DNA from: an uncultured Verrucomicrobiota bacterium
GTDB lineage: Bacteria > Verrucomicrobiota > Kiritimatiellia > RFP12 > UBA1067
NCBI GenBank assembly: GCA_945487985.1
Contig: CALYTX010000107.1
Span: 1-5,308 of the forward strand
Length of the DNA stretch: 5,308 nt
Direction of reading: 5' to 3'
This document shows positions 1-5,308 of the stretch, one piece after another. The notes beneath the pieces are model-generated. The model did no database searches, was not told the DNA's origin, and was given only the letters and a program-made list of their open reading frames with translations. Position 1 is the first letter of the stretch. Each line of letters begins with the position of its first letter. The position numbers were made by a program, and so were the translations under genes.

Positions 1-25
1 ACGGAGACGTGACGATGGGTCGGCG

Positions 26-94
26 GATTTTCCTGCCGCCTCTCAGGGGGTTATGGTGCGGCGGCGGAAGGGATTTTGACGTGGCAGGAAAATC
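26..94. repeat. 12-bp perfect inverted repeat forming a long hairpin
   Basis: GATTTTCCTGCC at 26-37 is the exact reverse complement of GGCAGGAAAATC at 83-94. The 45-base intervening segment has more GC-rich complementarity: GCC at 38-40 could continue pairing with copies of GGC inside GCGGCGGCGG (58-67). Two competitors are visible. GGCGG (22-26) can pair locally with CCGCC (36-40), and a second GATTTT (72-77) can pair with AAAATC (89-94). There is no T-run after the right arm, so it is not a standard intrinsic terminator on the + strand. The pairing is seen directly; a role is unknown. Confidence 0.55.
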
Positions 95-126
95 TTGTGG
101 GTCGTTCGGGAAGGAGAAAGGTCCTC

Positions 127-170
127 ACTCACCCGTGAGTCGGGGTCGATCCCGCAGGTGGCATTGCCAC
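127..170. repeat. Three adjacent perfect small hairpins
   Basis: Three stem-loops follow each other almost without gaps. At 127-140 ACTCA pairs with TGAGT around CCCG. At 141-154 CGGG pairs with CCCG, plus a G-T closing pair, around TCGA. At 158-170 GTGGC pairs with GCCAC around ATT. Immediately after, CACGCAG (170-176) is the reverse complement of CTGCGTG (212-218), while CACACGC (168-174) is the reverse complement of GCGTGTG (195-201), so these two stems exclude each other. The arrangement resembles a folded RNA domain, but no known family was recognised, and short stems are common in GC-rich DNA. Confidence 0.45.
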
Positions 171-258
171 ACGCAGACGGGCGATCGTACTTCAGCGTGT
201 GTCGAAGGCACCTGCGTGAATGTTTACCTTTCAATCGGCAGTCCCGTGAAGTTCGTCC

Positions 259-268
259 GCCGCGCGGC
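259..268. promoter_or_regulatory. 10-bp perfect palindrome in the -35/spacer region of the coaD promoter
   Basis: GCCGCGCGGC equals its own reverse complement. It sits two bases before the AT-rich promoter core and covers most of the spacer and the edge of the place where a -35 hexamer would be (about 255-260). No good -35 match is present there. It could be an operator half or whole site, or chance in GC-rich DNA. Function is inferred only from its position. Confidence 0.3.
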
Positions 269-274
269 ATATTA

Positions 275-283
275 TGATATAAT
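275..283 (+). promoter_or_regulatory. Extended -10 promoter of coaD
   Basis: TG-A-TATAAT matches the extended -10 consensus TGnTATAAT exactly, with TATAAT at 278-283. A -35 hexamer is not recognisable, which fits promoters that depend on the extended -10. Initiation about 7 bases after the hexamer would fall at roughly 289-292, at or beside the A of the coaD ATG (291), so a leaderless or nearly leaderless mRNA is predicted. The bases ATTATGATATAATA (271-284) differ at one position from 3260-3273 upstream of ilvC. Confidence 0.7.
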
Positions 284-290
284 AAGAAAT

Positions 291-806
291 ATGGCACAGA
301 CAATCGCAGTTTACCCGGGAACGTTTGACCCGATGACGAAGGGCCATTTCGACCTAATCGCACGCGGAGCTAGGCTCTATAATCGACTGCTCGTGGCGGT
401 TGCGGCTACAAGCGTGAAGAACGGCGCGATGTTTTCGGCTAAAGAGCGCGTTGAAATGATCCGCGAAGACATCCAGCGCGTTGGTCTGGATAATGTTGAG
501 GTCAAGATTCTCGATACGCTGCTGGTTGATTTCTGCCGGCGTGAGGGCGTCTCGGTGGTGTTGCGCGGCGTTCGCGTGTACAGTGATTTTGAATACGAGT
601 TCCAGATGGCGCTCACGAACCGCCGTCTGGCGCCGGAAATTGAAACCTTATTTATGATGCCCAGCGAAAATCTCGCTTATGTGACCGCCTCGACGGTGCG
701 CGAAATTTCGCGTTATGGCGGTGATACGGCGCCGTTTGTGACCGCCGCCGTGCAAAAGCGGCTGGAAAAAATTGATTTGGACAGAAAAGCAGGAACCAAG
801 GCATGA
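291..806 (+). CDS. coaD: Phosphopantetheine adenylyltransferase (CoaD)
   Basis: CoaD transfers AMP from ATP to 4'-phosphopantetheine, giving dephospho-CoA and pyrophosphate, the penultimate step of coenzyme A synthesis in the cytoplasm. The 171-residue product shows the nucleotidyltransferase signature YPGTFDPMTKGH at residues 8-19, with the TxGH form of the HxGH motif at 16-19. Other family blocks follow in order: a basic segment with K43 and FSAKER at 48-53, LRGVR at 91-95, DFEYEFQMALTNR at 99-111, and the C-terminal nucleotide-binding ASTVRE at 133-138. Bacterial CoaD is usually about 160 residues, so the extra length is a short charged tail. The ATG at 291 is chosen because it places the signature three to eight residues from the N-terminus as in homologues. 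The frame stays open further left, but that part is not CoaD-like. No Shine-Dalgarno site precedes the ATG, fitting the predicted leaderless start. The gene overlaps the next by four bases. Confidence 0.95.
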   Translation: MAQTIAVYPGTFDPMTKGHFDLIARGARLYNRLLVAVAATSVKNGAMFSAKERVEMIREDIQRVGLDNVEVKILDTLLVDFCRREGVSVVLRGVRVYSDFEYEFQMALTNRRLAPEIETLFMMPSENLAYVTASTVREISRYGGDTAPFVTAAVQKRLEKIDLDRKAGTKA

Positions 807-1969
807 ATATTACCGAAGATATCAAATATATTGGAGTCGATGACCATCAGGTCGATCTGTTCGAGGGGCAGTTCGAAGTCCCGCGCGGAATGGCCTACAA
901 CTCCTATGTGATTAAAGATGAGAAAATTGCCGTTATGGATACGGTGGACGGCAATTTCGGCGAGGAGTGGTTGGCGAAACTTAGGAATGAAATTGGCGAC
1001 GCGAAGGTTGACTTTCTCGTCGTCCACCACATGGAGCCCGACCACTCCGCCAATGTCGCGAAGTTCGCAGCGGTCTATCCAGAAGCGAAAATTGTCGCCT
1101 CCCTCGCGGCATTTTCGATGATGAAGGGTTTCTTCGGCACCGACTATGCAGACCGTCGCATTGTCGTCAAGGAGGGTGATACACTTGCGCTTGGCAAGCA
1201 CACGCTTGCATTTGTTGCCGCCCCGATGGTTCACTGGCCCGAGGTGATCGTTTCCTATGATATGGCGGACAAGGTGCTCTTCTCTGCGGACGGCTTTGGC
1301 AAATTCGGCGCCAACGATGTTGAAGATCCCGAGGGTTGGGATTGCGAGGCGCGCCGCTACTACTTCGGCATTGTCGGTAAGTTCGGTCCGCAGGTTCAGG
1401 CCCTCCTTAAGAAGGCCGCTGGTCTCGACATCAAGACAATCTGTCCGCTCCACGGCCCAGTCCTTGCTACGCCCGGCGAGGTTGCCCATGCCCTTGGGCA
1501 GTACCACACCTGGTCGTCCTACGGCGTCGAGTCTGAGGGCGTCTGCATCGCCTATACCTCCGTCTACGGCAACACTAAGGCGGCGGCTGAGAAGTTCGCC
1601 GAGATTTTGAAGTCCAAGGGGTGCCCGAAGGTGGCGATGGCCGACCTCGCGCGTGACGATATGTACGAGACGATTGAAGACGGTTTCCGTTACGGCAAAC
1701 TTGTGCTTGCGACAACTACGTACAACGCGGGCGTCTTTCCGAAGATGGAGGAGTATATCCGCCATCTCATGCGTCGCCAGTACCAGAACCGCAAGGTCGG
1801 TCTCATCGAGAACGGCACTTGGGCGCCGATGGCCGCCAAGGGCATGAAGGAACTGCTCGCGACGATGAAGGATGTCACGGTCTGCAACACCGTAGTCACT
1901 GTCAAGAGCGCTATGACTGACGAGAACGTTGCTCAGATGGAGAGACTCGCAGACGAGCTGTTGGGATAG
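803..1969 (+). CDS. Flavodiiron protein (A-type flavoprotein, FprA/ROO family)
   Basis: Flavodiiron proteins are soluble cytoplasmic enzymes that reduce O2 to water and/or NO to N2O, taking electrons usually from rubredoxin or F420H2, and protect anaerobes. The 388-residue product has the full two-domain layout. An N-terminal metallo-beta-lactamase-like domain (about 1-245) carries the diiron ligand set: H76-x-E78-x-D80-H81, H144 in MVHWPE, D163 in SADGFG and H217 in CPLHGPV. A flavodoxin domain (about 247-388) carries the FMN phosphate loop YTSVYGNT at 251-258, the TTTYNAG loop at 304-310 and ENGTWAP at 336-342. No key residue is missing. There is no rubredoxin or flavin reductase extension, so an external electron donor is needed, and none is encoded in the window. 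The ATG overlaps the coaD stop as ATGA, with AGGA at 791-794 eight bases upstream, suggesting translational coupling. Whether O2 or NO is the preferred substrate cannot be read from the sequence. Confidence 0.95.
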   Translation: MNITEDIKYIGVDDHQVDLFEGQFEVPRGMAYNSYVIKDEKIAVMDTVDGNFGEEWLAKLRNEIGDAKVDFLVVHHMEPDHSANVAKFAAVYPEAKIVASLAAFSMMKGFFGTDYADRRIVVKEGDTLALGKHTLAFVAAPMVHWPEVIVSYDMADKVLFSADGFGKFGANDVEDPEGWDCEARRYYFGIVGKFGPQVQALLKKAAGLDIKTICPLHGPVLATPGEVAHALGQYHTWSSYGVESEGVCIAYTSVYGNTKAAAEKFAEILKSKGCPKVAMADLARDDMYETIEDGFRYGKLVLATTTYNAGVFPKMEEYIRHLMRRQYQNRKVGLIENGTWAPMAAKGMKELLATMKDVTVCNTVVTVKSAMTDENVAQMERLADELLG

Positions 1970-1981
1970 AAGTTGGGAAGC

Positions 1982-3169
1982 TTGAAGACCAGAGTCGCGA
2001 AGCATGTTGCGGAGTTGCCGAAGAGCGGAATCAGGAAGTTCTTCGACATCGTCGCGCAGTCGAAAGACGTTGTGTCCCTCGGCGTTGGTGAGCCTGACTT
2101 CGATACGCCTTGGCACATCTCGCGCGCGGCGGTTACATGTCTTGAAGACGGCGGCACCCACTACACATCCAATCTCGGCACTCCGCAACTTCGGCAGGCA
2201 ATCTGCCGCTATCTCGACCGTCGTTTCGCCGCGGCATTCGATTGGACAAAGGAAGTCTTAGTCACGGTTGGCGTATCCGAGGCGATTGACCTTGCGATTC
2301 GCGCTCTTTGCGCGCCCGGCGACGAAGTGCTGTATCACGAGCCCTGCTTTGTCAGTTACTCCGCGACAATCAAGTTAGCCCATGCGACGCCGGTTCCCGT
2401 GGCCACTCGGGTTGAGGATGCTTTTCGGCTTACGGTCGAGGCTCTTGAAAAGAAGGTGACGCCGCGGACGAAGGCTCTGCTCCTTAATTTTCCGTGCAAC
2501 CCGACGGGTGCAACACTGGCGCCCAGGGAGATGCTGGCCATTCTCCAGTTCTGTGAGCGGCACGATATCATTCTCTTGGCTGACGAGGTCTATTCCGAAC
2601 TCAACTACGAGATCGACGACAGCGTTCCGCCGTCCAAACAGCCGTGCTTGCCGTCATTCGCAGGCTTTCCCGAATACCGCGACCGCGTCATTTTGCTGAA
2701 CGGCTTTTCCAAAAGTTGGGCGATGACGGGTTACCGGCTCGGTTATGTGTGCGGTCCTGAGGATATCATCGACGCGATGATGAAGATCCATCAGTACGGC
2801 ATCATGTCCGCGCCAACCCTCGCACAGGCTGCAGGAGTTGAGGCGATGGATCAGGGCGACAACGATGTCGCACGCATGCGGCGCGAATACCAGAAACGTC
2901 GCGACTTCTTAGTGCCGGCGTTGAACGGTTTGGGTATCAAGACGCTGATGCCGAAAGGGGCGTTCTATCTTTTCCCTGACATCCGAGCGACGGGACTTTC
3001 GAGCGAGGACTTCTGCATGAAGCTGCTCAAGGAGTACGGCGTTGCCTGCGTGCCAGGTCCAGCTTTTGGCACGTGCGCCGAGGGATTCATCCGCATGAGT
3101 TACGCAACTTCGCTCGAGAAGATCAAGGTTGCCGTTGAGCGCATTGAACAGATGCTTGCCGCAATTTAA
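1982..3169 (+). CDS. PLP-dependent class I/II aminotransferase (aspartate/alanine-type, fold type I)
   Basis: This is a cytoplasmic fold type I aminotransferase that uses pyridoxal phosphate to move an amino group from an amino acid to a 2-oxo acid. Taken from the TTG at 1982 the product is 395 residues, typical for the family. Visible motifs are the N-terminal SGIRKFFD (15-22), VGEPDFDTPWHI (35-46), HYTSNLG (60-66), NPTG (173-176), the PLP-pyridine Asp in ADEVY (D201), the Schiff-base Lys in FSKSWAMTGYRLG (K244), and the substrate carboxylate Arg in FIRMSYA (R371). No early ATG exists. TTG at 1973 would add three residues, but AGAAG at 1968-1972 abuts it and is nine bases from 1982; homologues I recall also begin about 14 residues before SGIR, so 1982 is preferred. 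It starts within 13 bases of the flavodiiron stop, implying one operon. The substrate is undetermined: aspartate, alanine or a branched-chain/aromatic substrate are all possible. Confidence 0.9.
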   Translation: MKTRVAKHVAELPKSGIRKFFDIVAQSKDVVSLGVGEPDFDTPWHISRAAVTCLEDGGTHYTSNLGTPQLRQAICRYLDRRFAAAFDWTKEVLVTVGVSEAIDLAIRALCAPGDEVLYHEPCFVSYSATIKLAHATPVPVATRVEDAFRLTVEALEKKVTPRTKALLLNFPCNPTGATLAPREMLAILQFCERHDIILLADEVYSELNYEIDDSVPPSKQPCLPSFAGFPEYRDRVILLNGFSKSWAMTGYRLGYVCGPEDIIDAMMKIHQYGIMSAPTLAQAAGVEAMDQGDNDVARMRREYQKRRDFLVPALNGLGIKTLMPKGAFYLFPDIRATGLSSEDFCMKLLKEYGVACVPGPAFGTCAEGFIRMSYATSLEKIKVAVERIEQMLAAI

Positions 3170-3243
3170 AGAAATTTCGCCGCCAATGTCCGCCGCCCAG
3201 GGTTGAGGTGCTTGCCGCGCTTTCAAGGTTATTCCATTGCGTT

Positions 3244-3272
3244 TTGCCCAAATTGTCAGATTGTGATATAAT
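3244..3272 (+). promoter_or_regulatory. Promoter of ilvC (-35 and extended -10)
   Basis: TTGCCC at 3244-3249 is a plausible -35 (consensus TTGACA). It is separated by exactly 17 bases from TATAAT at 3267-3272, which is preceded by TG at 3264-3265, giving a full extended -10. The expected start is around 3279-3281, leaving a leader of about 30 bases. AAGGA at 3295-3299, nine bases before the ATG at 3309, serves as Shine-Dalgarno. This is the strongest promoter candidate in the window and indicates that ilvC is expressed independently of the upstream operon. No clear intrinsic terminator was found between 3170 and the promoter. Confidence 0.75.
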
Positions 3273-3280
3273 ATCTCACA
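3262..3280. promoter_or_regulatory. Inverted repeat spanning the ilvC -10 (possible operator)
   Basis: TGTGA (3262-3266) is the reverse complement of TCACA (3276-3280), with nine bases between. Inside lies GATAT-A-ATATC (3265-3275), an 11-base perfect odd palindrome. A protein binding this symmetric element would cover the -10 hexamer and the start site, the usual place for a repressor. The outer arms resemble CRP/FNR-family half sites, but the spacing of nine is not the CRP spacing of six, so I do not assign it to that family. The symmetry could partly be a by-product of the AT-rich -10. Confidence 0.4.
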
Positions 3281-3308
3281 TCTTTTTACCAAAGAAGGAA
3301 AAAGCAAA

Positions 3309-4418
3309 ATGAAGATTAAGTTTGGTACTGTCGCGGAAAACATCACCACCCGCAAGGAGTTCCCTCTCAAGAAAGCCCAGCAGGTTCTCAAGGGCAAGAC
3401 GATCGCCGTCCTCGGCTACGGGATCCAGGGCCCTGGGCAGGCACTCAACATGCGTGACAACGGCTTCAAAGTGATTGTTGGTCAGCGCAAGAGCACCAAG
3501 GCTAACTCGAGCTGGATGCGGGCGAAGAAGGACGGTTGGGTTGAAGGTAAAACGCTTTTCGGAATCGAAGAGGCTGCAGACAAAGGTGATATTATCATGC
3601 TGCTCGTTTCTGACGGTAGCGTGCCGCAGGTCTGGAAGCAGATCGAAAAATACGTCACCCCCGGCAAGTATCTGTATTTCTCGCACGGTTTCGGTCTGGT
3701 CTACAACAAACTCACGGGCATCAAGCCTCAGAAGGGGGTCGGTTGCATCATGGTGGCGCCCAAGGGTTCGGGAACCTCTGTGCGGCGCAATTTCCTCTCG
3801 GGTGCTGGCATCAACAGCTCCTTCGCTTTCGAGCCCAATGGTATGAAGGCCAAGGTCGTCGAGGAGGTCACCAAGGCGATCGGTATCGCGGTTGGTTCGG
3901 GTTATCTCTTCCCGACTACATTCCAGAATGAAGTTACCAGCGATTTGGTTGGCGAACGCGGCATTCTGATGGGTGCGCTGGCTGGTGTTATGGAGGCGCA
4001 GTATGAAACGTTGCGTGCCAACGGTCATAGTCCTTCGGAAGCGTTCAACGAAACATGCGAAGAGCTTACCCAGTCGCTCATCCGGCTGGTCGACGAGAAC
4101 GGGATGGACTGGATGTACGGCAACTGCTCGCAGAATGCCCAGCACGGCGCGCTCAAGTGGCGGCCCATCTTCAAGAAGGCTACTCTGCCCGTTTTCAAGA
4201 AACTCTATAAGAGCGTCAAAACCATGCAGGAGGCCAAGGAAGTGATTCGTGACACTGGCTGTGCGGACTACAAGGAAAAGATGCTTGCCAAACTCAGCGA
4301 ACTGCACAATCACGAAATGTGGCTCGCTGGCGCTGCGGTGCGCAGTCTGCGTCCGCACGAAGCGGCCAAGGGCAACGCTGCATCGGCTGGCTGGGGCGGT
4401 CGCAAAGTCGTCAAGTAA
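3309..4418 (+). CDS. ilvC: Ketol-acid reductoisomerase (IlvC), Bacteroidetes/eukaryote-like type
   Basis: IlvC converts 2-acetolactate (or 2-aceto-2-hydroxybutyrate) to the 2,3-dihydroxy acid using NAD(P)H and Mg2+, the second shared step of valine, leucine and isoleucine synthesis. The 369-residue product has an N-terminal Rossmann domain with GYGIQGPG at 36-43. The following loop GQRKS (58-62) has basic and Ser residues that favour NADPH. The catalytic region includes H126 in YFSHGFG, the Mg2+ ligands D212 and E216 in SDLVGERG, E248 and E252 in NETCEEL, and S274 in NCSQNAQHG. Sequence style (FPLKKAQQVLKGKTIAVLGYG, SHGFG, APKGSGTS, ENGMDWMY) matches the type found in Bacteroidetes and relatives, usually about 347 residues, rather than the compact class I or the E. 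coli class II form. A Gly/Ala/Lys-rich tail of about 20 residues (350-369) extends past the usual end. It has its own promoter and a good Shine-Dalgarno site. Confidence 0.95.
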   Translation: MKIKFGTVAENITTRKEFPLKKAQQVLKGKTIAVLGYGIQGPGQALNMRDNGFKVIVGQRKSTKANSSWMRAKKDGWVEGKTLFGIEEAADKGDIIMLLVSDGSVPQVWKQIEKYVTPGKYLYFSHGFGLVYNKLTGIKPQKGVGCIMVAPKGSGTSVRRNFLSGAGINSSFAFEPNGMKAKVVEEVTKAIGIAVGSGYLFPTTFQNEVTSDLVGERGILMGALAGVMEAQYETLRANGHSPSEAFNETCEELTQSLIRLVDENGMDWMYGNCSQNAQHGALKWRPIFKKATLPVFKKLYKSVKTMQEAKEVIRDTGCADYKEKMLAKLSELHNHEMWLAGAAVRSLRPHEAAKGNAASAGWGGRKVVK

Positions 4419-5308
4419 TGGTTCTTTTCCGCTACATGACGGTGATGGCAGTGGCCGCGGGCGTTGCGCTCGCGGCCAATGCCGCTTCTAAGGTAAGGCT
4501 CGTTTACGGCGATGACTGGAGCCCGGCCGGGAGGGCAGTGAAGAAGACGCTGACGGGCAACGCCTTCAAGTTTGCCGCCAAAGGCCGCTATGTGGTTGAG
4601 GCCATCGAGGAGAAAGGCGACAAGATGGCCGAAGGCAATCTTGGTTCCTGGAAGCTGCCAGTCGTCTTTCTCATCAGCGAAAAGGGCAACTGTTTTCTGG
4701 TAATGGAGAATGTTCCGGCCGACACTTCGGCCGAAAAGTTCGTTTCGCTTTTTAATCGGGCCGATAAGATTCGTCAGACCGCAGAGAAATCGGGCCTTAA
4801 AACCGCTGATGAATGTGGGGAGTTTTTGCAGTCGCTCGAACGGTATGTCGGCGGGCCGCGACGGGTTGTTTCCAAGGGGTACTACCCGGATGTTTTCGAG
4901 AAATTGCAGAAACTCGACCCTGGCGACGAAACAGGCTGGCAGCGACATTTCACGCTTGGGATTGAATTTGACCAAGCCACCAAGGCTGACGGCCTGGAGT
5001 TGGTAATCAAGGCCAATGAATACCGCGAGAAGAATGATTTTGCTGGCGGCGAGCGCTTTATCGAAAGCGAGATGAAAAAGCCGCGCCAGCACCTTTCTAA
5101 GGAGCAGTTGCAAGGGATTTTGATGGCGAAGTTCGCCCTCTACCGCGAAGACGAGGCCAAGCGCGAGGAAATGAACCGGCTGCTGGAGCGCGTGGCGGAG
5201 TATGATGAGACGACGCTGTGGGGTACCGCCGCGATGGGATGGCTCAATCTGCGCAAGGTGCCGCCGTTGTCGGTCTACTGGGGCTGGCGGCGCGGAGATT
5301 TCAAGGGA
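4418..5308 (+). CDS. Predicted exported thioredoxin-fold-like protein, CXXC absent (partial, runs off right edge)
   Basis: The frame is open for 297 codons to the window end, so the C-terminus is missing. An export signal is visible: R5, then a hydrophobic stretch at about 7-20, and a signal peptidase I-type A-N-A site at 20-22. Residues about 25-145 look like a thioredoxin-like fold: a beta strand VRLVYG followed by DDWSPAG where thioredoxins have WCGPC, and LPVVFLISEKG (80-90) resembling the cis-Pro strand and its following turn. Only two cysteines are present (C92, C133), not as CXXC, so classical disulfide exchange is unlikely. Residues about 155-280 are charged and probably all-helical, with TPR-like spacing of aromatic and Leu residues, possibly a protein-binding region. 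The ATG overlaps the ilvC stop (TAATG) with no strong Shine-Dalgarno, suggesting reinitiation. Later ATGs at 4436 and 4445 would remove R5. The thioredoxin assignment is by pattern only; the role is unknown. Confidence 0.75.
   Translation, partial: MVLFRYMTVMAVAAGVALAANAASKVRLVYGDDWSPAGRAVKKTLTGNAFKFAAKGRYVVEAIEEKGDKMAEGNLGSWKLPVVFLISEKGNCFLVMENVPADTSAEKFVSLFNRADKIRQTAEKSGLKTADECGEFLQSLERYVGGPRRVVSKGYYPDVFEKLQKLDPGDETGWQRHFTLGIEFDQATKADGLELVIKANEYREKNDFAGGERFIESEMKKPRQHLSKEQLQGILMAKFALYREDEAKREEMNRLLERVAEYDETTLWGTAAMGWLNLRKVPPLSVYWGWRRGDFKG

Larger units (their letters stand above)
1..290. other. Non-coding, palindrome-rich region upstream of coaD
   Basis: No reading frame here looks like a protein. 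The frame that is open into coaD from the left gives a Cys/Arg/Gly-rich, low-complexity product unlike any CoaD N-terminus, and the opposite-strand frame is equally unconvincing. The stretch contains several inverted repeats, listed separately, and ends in the coaD promoter. It does not show the conserved cores I would expect of RNase P RNA, tmRNA, SRP RNA or a tRNA on either strand. It could be the 3' untranslated region of a gene to the left, a small structured RNA of unknown family, or intergenic DNA with regulatory palindromes. Non-coding status is well supported. RNA function is only a possibility. Confidence 0.6.

Noticed and set aside
101..125. Possible SRP RNA apical loop (GTTCGGGAAGGAG resembles GGAAGGGAGCAG)
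   Set aside because: The conserved opposing GTCAGG strand and the AGCAGCC continuation are absent.
141..170. Possible tRNA or tmRNA 3' end (GGGGTCGATCCCG resembles a T arm)
   Set aside because: The loop is too short for a T loop, and no acceptor stem, anticodon arm or CCA end can be laid out around it.
9..290. N-terminal extension of coaD
   Set aside because: The frame is open, but the extension has no protein character and contains the promoter; CoaD normally begins a few residues before the YPGTFDP motif.
713..2188. Long open frame of 491 codons on the - strand across the end of coaD, the flavodiiron gene and the start of the aminotransferase
   Set aside because: It lies opposite strongly recognised genes and its product matches nothing known. 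Such frames open up when the sense strand rarely uses TTA, CTA and TCA codons.
3170..3240. Intrinsic terminator after the aminotransferase gene
   Set aside because: Only weak stems such as CTTG/CAAG are present, and there is no stable GC stem followed by a T-run.
3262..3280. CRP binding site upstream of ilvC
   Set aside because: The TGTGA and TCACA arms are nine bases apart rather than six, so it is kept only as a generic inverted repeat.
3276..4358. 360-codon open frame on the - strand opposite ilvC
   Set aside because: It is an antisense shadow of a clearly recognised ilvC, with no promoter or plausible product.
4310..5113. 267-codon open frame on the - strand opposite the exported protein gene
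   Set aside because: The + strand frame has a signal peptide, overlaps the ilvC stop and has coherent fold-like patterns; the antisense product has none of these.

Overview
The window carries five protein genes, all on the + strand, in two apparent transcription units behind about 290 bases of non-coding, palindrome-rich DNA. The organism is a bacterium of moderately high GC content. Three features point to an anaerobe, most plausibly a gut- or rumen-type member of the PVC/Bacteroidota side of the tree such as Kiritimatiellota, Lentisphaerota or Verrucomicrobiota: a flavodiiron protein, a ketol-acid reductoisomerase of the Bacteroidetes/eukaryote-like long type, and few strong Shine-Dalgarno sites. 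The taxon is inferred from protein style and is not proven here.

Positions 1-290 hold no convincing gene. They contain a 12-bp inverted repeat (26-37 with 83-94), three back-to-back small hairpins (127-170), a longer competing stem (170-218) and a 10-bp perfect palindrome (259-268) just upstream of a promoter. The extended -10 element TGATATAAT (275-283) lies so close to the coaD ATG (291) that the transcript is predicted to be leaderless or nearly so.

Unit 1 (291-3169) is coaD (phosphopantetheine adenylyltransferase, coenzyme A synthesis), then a flavodiiron protein (O2/NO detoxification) overlapping coaD by 4 bases, then a class I/II PLP aminotransferase beginning with TTG within 13 bases of the previous stop. 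The tight packing suggests co-transcription. The three functions are not an obvious single pathway.

A 139-base gap (3170-3308) carries a second promoter, whose 14-base core matches the coaD promoter at 13 positions and sits inside an inverted repeat. Unit 2 is ilvC (branched-chain amino acid synthesis), followed by an overlapping (TAATG) gene for a predicted exported thioredoxin-fold-like protein that lacks the CXXC active site and runs off the right edge. No CRISPR array, tRNA, rRNA, insertion sequence or clear intrinsic terminator was seen. Most of the window is ordinary metabolism. The less ordinary parts are the structured leader DNA, the paired promoter blocks and the ilvC-linked exported protein.
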